Positions 60,512-64,000 of a stretch of 64,000 bases of DNA are shown here, one piece after another (the first letter of the stretch is position 1; each line of letters opens with the position of its first letter). Made by a program: the position numbers and the translations under genes. The notes under the pieces are model-generated. The model made no database searches and was not told the origin of the DNA. It saw nothing but the letters and a program-made list of their open reading frames with translations. Origin of the DNA: Mycobacterium sp. 236(2023) (GTDB lineage Bacteria > Actinomycetota > Actinomycetes > Mycobacteriales > Mycobacteriaceae); NCBI RefSeq assembly GCF_029623955.1, contig NZ_JARSBP010000002.1, positions 930,001 to 994,000 on the forward strand. Reading direction: 5' to 3'.

Positions 60512-61807
60512 ATGCCTGATCTTGCTGACCTCGACTACTTCGCCGACGCTGACCTTGCGCAGAACCCCTATGAGTACTGGGAATATCTGCGTGGCCAGGG
60601 ACCCGTTGCACGTGAGCCGCATTACGGGGTCGTGGCTGTCACCGGCTATCAGGAGGTCCACGCGGCATTCAAAGATGTGGACTGCTTTTCTGCGGTCAAT
60701 GCCATCGGTGGGCCGTTTCCCCCGCTCCCGTTTACCCCGGAGGGCGACGACATCAGTGATCTGATCGAGACCCACCGGCATCTGTTCCCGATCTTCGAGC
60801 ACATGGTCGTGATGGATCCGCCGCACCACGAAAAGGCGCGGTCATTACTTGGTCGGCTGTTGACACCGCGCCGGCTCCAAGAGAACGAAGAGTACATCTG
60901 GACTCTCGCTGATCGGCAGTTCGACGAGTTCATCGGCAACGGCCAGTGCGAGTTCCTCTCCGAGTATGCGAAACCCTATGCAACGCTGGCGATTGCGGAT
61001 CTTCTCGGAGTGCCCCACGAAGATCGTCCGAAGCTGCGCAGGAATCTCGGGGCCGGCAGCGCACCGGACCACCAGGTCGGCGCTCTCGATTCGACGCCGG
61101 TGGGCAGCAATCCGTTGAAGTATCTCGATGATCTGTTCAGCGAGTACATCGCCGATCGGCGCAGCAATCCGCGCGACGACGTCCTGACGGGTCTGGCCAC
61201 GGCGACCTACCCCGACGGCTCGACACCCCCGCTGCTCGAGGTGGTCCGCCCGGCCACATTCCTGTTCGGCGCCGGGCAAGAAACCGTGGTCAAGTTGCTC
61301 AGCTCTGCGCTGCAGGTCCTGGGAGACCGGCCGGATCTCCAACAGCGGCTGCGCGCAGACCGGTCCTTGATCCCAGCTTTCATCGAGGAGTCGTTGCGTT
61401 TCGAAAGCCCGACCAAGGTTGACTTCCGGCTCGCCCGGAAGTCGACGACGCTTGGAGGTGTACCCATCAAGGCCGGCACCGTTCTGATGTTGTGCCTAGG
61501 TGCTGCCAATCGTGATCCGCGAAAGTTCGACAATCCCGGCGAGTTCGATCTCGACCGCAAGAACGTCCGTGAACATATCTCCTTCGGTCGCGGCATCCAT
61601 ACGTGCGCAGGCGCACCGCTCGCTCGCGTCGAGGGTCGCGTCACTCTGAACCGGCTCCTCGACCGTATGACGGAGTTCCATATCAGCGAGCACAAACACG
61701 GCCCCCGCGAACAACGCTCCTACGCCTACGAACCCACCTTCCTTCTCCGCGGTCTCAGTGAGTTGCACATCGAGTTCACACCAGCTCCAGAAAGAGTGAT
61801 CGGCTGA
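60512..61807 (+). CDS. Cytochrome P450
   Basis: 431 residues from ATG 60512. The haem-binding loop is FGRGIHTCAGAPLAR (Cys thiolate), the I-helix oxygen-activation motif is FGAGQETVV, the ExxR pair lies in ESLRFES and the N-terminal region shows PPHHEKARSLL. It is soluble and of normal bacterial length. With the adjacent ferredoxin it hydroxylates a hydrophobic substrate; the SDRs and ALDH nearby could take the alcohol further. The exact CYP family cannot be set without alignment. Confidence 0.94.
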   Translation: MPDLADLDYFADADLAQNPYEYWEYLRGQGPVAREPHYGVVAVTGYQEVHAAFKDVDCFSAVNAIGGPFPPLPFTPEGDDISDLIETHRHLFPIFEHMVVMDPPHHEKARSLLGRLLTPRRLQENEEYIWTLADRQFDEFIGNGQCEFLSEYAKPYATLAIADLLGVPHEDRPKLRRNLGAGSAPDHQVGALDSTPVGSNPLKYLDDLFSEYIADRRSNPRDDVLTGLATATYPDGSTPPLLEVVRPATFLFGAGQETVVKLLSSALQVLGDRPDLQQRLRADRSLIPAFIEESLRFESPTKVDFRLARKSTTLGGVPIKAGTVLMLCLGAANRDPRKFDNPGEFDLDRKNVREHISFGRGIHTCAGAPLARVEGRVTLNRLLDRMTEFHISEHKHGPREQRSYAYEPTFLLRGLSELHIEFTPAPERVIG

Positions 61808-61847
61808 CGTGACACCGGATGGTGGACTTCTGATCTCGGCGCTAAGA

Positions 61848-62516
61848 TCACGACTCGGCGAGGAGGTCTTTCCAACGCCGCGGCAACGGTTTTGGTCGCT
61901 GGGCCTTGGTTCCTGCCGTGGCTTGAGGCATGGGCGAGCGGCGCGGCTGCCGAAGCCCCAAGATTCGCCTACCGACCGTGCTCAGCTCCTCAACCAGTTC
62001 GGCTGAGCCAAGATCGCGTGGCGCGGCGGTCGCCGCCCCAGCGAGTCCGCTGAAGAACGTCGTCGCCCGGACGAATCCCGCCGTGTCAGGCTCGGTCTGC
62101 ATCAGTATCGCCAATTGGCGCTCGATGAGATCAACCCATTCGGGCTCAGTTTGGACGATGCGCCGAACGCTGGAATCGAAAACGACGACCGACGCGAGGG
62201 AACGATTTTGGGCGACCACCTCGGCGTAGCCGCGAACCATGGCCTCCATTTGTGCCCGCGGCGACGCCTGGGCTTCGGCGTTTTCGACTGCGCGCTGGTT
62301 CTGCCTCAGGATCGGGTCCATCAGCGCAGCGAGAAGCTCATCGCGCGTTCGAAAATGGTAATAGATGGCCGCTTTCGTGAACCCGAGTTCGTCGGCAATC
62401 ATCTGCAGGGAAGTACCGGCGCAGCCATTTCGACTGATCAGCTCCATCGCAACGTCGAGCAGTCGTTGCCGCGTGTCGACTGGGACAACGGGTTCATCGA
62501 GCCGCGCAGACGTCAC
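61848..62516 (-). CDS. TetR family regulator
   Basis: 222 residues from GTG 62516, with GAAGGAGG upstream. HTH: RQRLLDVAMELISRNGCAG and FTKAAIYYHFRTRDELL. The tail is basic and Pro-rich. It is convergent with the P450 and divergent from the secreted-protein gene. Repeats of CTTTACGC and CGGTAAG in the upstream gap may be its operators. Confidence 0.86.
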   Translation of the reverse strand: MTSARLDEPVVPVDTRQRLLDVAMELISRNGCAGTSLQMIADELGFTKAAIYYHFRTRDELLAALMDPILRQNQRAVENAEAQASPRAQMEAMVRGYAEVVAQNRSLASVVVFDSSVRRIVQTEPEWVDLIERQLAILMQTEPDTAGFVRATTFFSGLAGAATAAPRDLGSAELVEELSTVGRRILGLRQPRRSPMPQATAGTKAQRPKPLPRRWKDLLAES

Positions 62517-62569
62517 GGTGTACCTCCTTCGTGTCGGCCTCAGTGTACTGGACGTGCGTCAAGTCGCTG

Positions 62570-62650
62570 CTTTACGCCGGAAAGTTGATGCTTGACGATC
62601 GGTAAGTAACGGCTTTACTGTCATACAGATCACACTTTACGCTCGGTAAG
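62570..62650. promoter_or_regulatory. Operator-like inverted repeats between TetR and the secreted protein
   Basis: CTTTACGCCGGAAAG (62570-62584) and CTTTACGCTCGGTAAG (62635-62650) are related imperfect palindromes, and CGATCGGTAAGTAACGGC with CTTTACT lies between. All share a GTAA/TTAC theme. They flank the likely promoters of the divergent genes and fit a TetR site. Confidence 0.45.
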
Positions 62651-62689
62651 TCGATCTTCCCGGGCGCTCCATCAACACCTGGGAATGAC

Positions 62690-64000
62690 ATGGGCACACA
62701 CAAAACACACCAGACCACCTACGGCCGTTATGTCGGACGCGTCGGCGCGCTGGCCGCCGCACTGGGAATCGGCGTTCTGGTCGGCACCTCTCCCGTGATT
62801 GCCGGCGCGGACACTGGTGACTCCAGTGCTGAATCGTCGAGCCAATCGGACACTGCGAGCGCCCAGGACTCCGCGCCCTCCGGTCGAACGAAGTCGACCA
62901 CCAAAGGCGAGCCAACCGCCGGCGAAGCGGACGCAGGAGCCGAGGATGACGTCACGAGTGGGGACGACGTCGACGATACCGAGACGCAAGCCCCGGACGA
63001 AGAGTCGCCGGCTACTGATGAGCCCGACACCGACGACAGCCCTGACGCCGATACTGACGCCCCATCTGAGCCCGCTCCGACGGAAACGCCAGTGGCTGAG
63101 GAACTCCCGGTGAGCTCGACTGTCGAAGCAGAGTCGAGCGCAGCAGATGACAGAGCTGGCGCCACTACCAAGGCGTCACGTTCTCAGGCAAGCACCGTTC
63201 CGGTCGAGAGCAGTGACACCGTCAGCACGACCCCGGAACGCGAGGCGGATGAAGCGCCCGTCGGCCAAACCCACGGCAGCACGCAGAGCAACGACACCGT
63301 TCGGAGCGCGACGGTCGACACTGTTTCCGTCACCCCGGTGACTGAGGCGGCCCCTCCGGTACGTGGCTTCTTCAGTCTCCTGAATTCGGTCGTCACGAAC
63401 CTGCTCAATCCGTTCCTCGAGCCGGCGCCCTCCACGGGTGAGCCGATCACACCTCTGGTGTGGGGTGTTCTCGGCTGGGTCCGGCGCAACCTGTTCAATC
63501 AGGCCCCGGTGGTGAGCGTTCCGACCACCATCTCTCAGACCGGGCAGACCGTCACGGGCAACATCGGTGTGATCGACGCCGAGGGTGACGAACTGTTCTA
63601 TGTGATCAAGCAGCAGCCCAAGAGCGGCACGGTGACGATCGATCAGGCCACGGGCATTTTCACCTACACGCCGAATGACATCAATTACACCGCGATACAG
63701 GAAGATTCGTTCACGGTGTCAGTGTCGGACCGCGGCTTCAACCTGTTGGGGCTACTCACACCGCGCACCGTGAAGAACACCGTCGATGTCGACGTGCTGA
63801 ATCCGCAGGTGCAACGCGTCATCTTGAACATGCCCGACAGCGTCACCAAGCCGGTCAATCCGCGCTACTCGCAGGACGGCAAGTCGATCTTCTTCTCCGG
63901 GACGCCCACAGCCGGTGGCCGCGCGGAGATCTATGAGATCGACGTCGACGATGTCGACGGATCGACGGTCCGCTGTGTCACTTGCGGCGCGGCGCCGAGT
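62690..64000 (+). CDS. Secreted protein with acidic linker, Ig/cadherin-like and beta-propeller-like parts, cut by window edge
   Basis: At least 437 residues from ATG 62690, open to the right edge. A signal peptide spans residues 1-40 (VGALAAALGIGVLVGTS, cleavage near VIAGADTG). Residues 40-190 are a low-complexity Ser/Thr/Asp/Glu/Pro linker. Next comes a segment with NSVVTNLLNPFL and WVRRNLFNQ, then a cadherin/Ig-like repeat (PVVSVPTTISQTGQTVTG, GTVTIDQATGIFTYTPND). A PD40-like strand pattern (PRYSQDGKSIFFSG) follows. Mycobacteria have many such large exported proteins of unknown function. The C-terminus is not visible. Confidence 0.82.
   Translation, partial: MGTHKTHQTTYGRYVGRVGALAAALGIGVLVGTSPVIAGADTGDSSAESSSQSDTASAQDSAPSGRTKSTTKGEPTAGEADAGAEDDVTSGDDVDDTETQAPDEESPATDEPDTDDSPDADTDAPSEPAPTETPVAEELPVSSTVEAESSAADDRAGATTKASRSQASTVPVESSDTVSTTPEREADEAPVGQTHGSTQSNDTVRSATVDTVSVTPVTEAAPPVRGFFSLLNSVVTNLLNPFLEPAPSTGEPITPLVWGVLGWVRRNLFNQAPVVSVPTTISQTGQTVTGNIGVIDAEGDELFYVIKQQPKSGTVTIDQATGIFTYTPNDINYTAIQEDSFTVSVSDRGFNLLGLLTPRTVKNTVDVDVLNPQVQRVILNMPDSVTKPVNPRYSQDGKSIFFSGTPTAGGRAEIYEIDVDDVDGSTVRCVTCGAAPS

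Noticed and set aside
1..64000. CRISPR array, rRNA operon, replication origin or prophage structural genes
   Set aside because: No regularly spaced direct repeats, rRNA sequence, DnaA-box cluster or capsid/tail genes were seen; the only integrase is truncated and has no phage genes beside it.

Overview
The window comes from a fast-growing Mycobacterium (Mycolicibacterium-type). The evidence is uniformly high GC with G/C-ending codons, a gene order matching the M. tuberculosis Rv3195-Rv3194c-Rv3193c block, an mce gene, a PrpR/PrpD/PrpC locus, mycofactocin-type short-chain dehydrogenases, a CmtR-type metal sensor and a GTTT-N15-GGGTAT promoter of the mycobacterial SigF type.

Layout. 1-12.8 kb is core chromosome: a zinc-dependent protease-like gene (cut by the left edge), a PDZ/Lon-type secreted protease, a large UPF0182 membrane protein, a SARP-AAA regulator, an ABM-like protein, an FAD-linked oxidase and the Hsp90 gene htpG. 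An initiator tRNA with its terminator (12.85-12.97 kb) is followed by an N-terminally truncated tyrosine integrase and a decayed IS3-family element. This is the edge of an island that runs to about 21.3 kb, where a second IS3 transposase fragment abuts metE. The island cargo is a TetR regulator, an AveC-like membrane protein, a NorD/CbbO-like VWA protein, a NorQ/CbbQ-like AAA+ ATPase and a Cys-less carboxymuconolactone-decarboxylase-like protein. No obvious client metalloenzyme is present.

21.3-39.1 kb is carbon and one-carbon metabolism. metE lies behind a cobalamin riboswitch. A GntR-controlled unit follows (flavin monooxygenase, class III CoA-transferase, CitE-type lyase). Then come prpR divergent from prpD-prpB-prpC, with a pyruvate carboxylase overlapping prpC. 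This layout would turn propionyl-CoA into pyruvate plus succinate and then pyruvate into oxaloacetate. Next to it two further cobalamin riboswitches point away from each other: one faces a mycobacterial-type methylenetetrahydrofolate reductase plus a [2Fe-2S] ferredoxin-like protein, the other faces a 92-aa protein of unknown function. A paralogue of that small protein lies convergently next to it. metE, the MTHFR and the small protein therefore form a local B12-responsive set.

39.4-46.3 kb is accessory: sodA, a gene remnant, a CmtR/CDF transporter/DUF3703 metal cassette, a tRNA-like remnant with terminator, a GAF-ANTAR regulator, a nested palindrome and a TetR/SDR pair plus an NADPH:quinone-reductase-like gene. 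46.4-52.6 kb holds two glycosyltransferases divergent from a putative SigF-driven stress operon (zinc alcohol dehydrogenase, unknown protein, DJ-1/PfpI protein, membrane protein).

52.6-62.5 kb is a catabolic cluster with three TetR regulators, three mycofactocin-type SDRs, a double CMD protein, an aldehyde dehydrogenase, a lone mce gene, and a ferredoxin with its cytochrome P450. It looks like a pathway that hydroxylates a hydrophobic, possibly cyclic, alcohol-forming substrate and oxidises it to the acid; the substrate is not evident. The window ends inside a secreted protein with an acidic linker and repeat domains.
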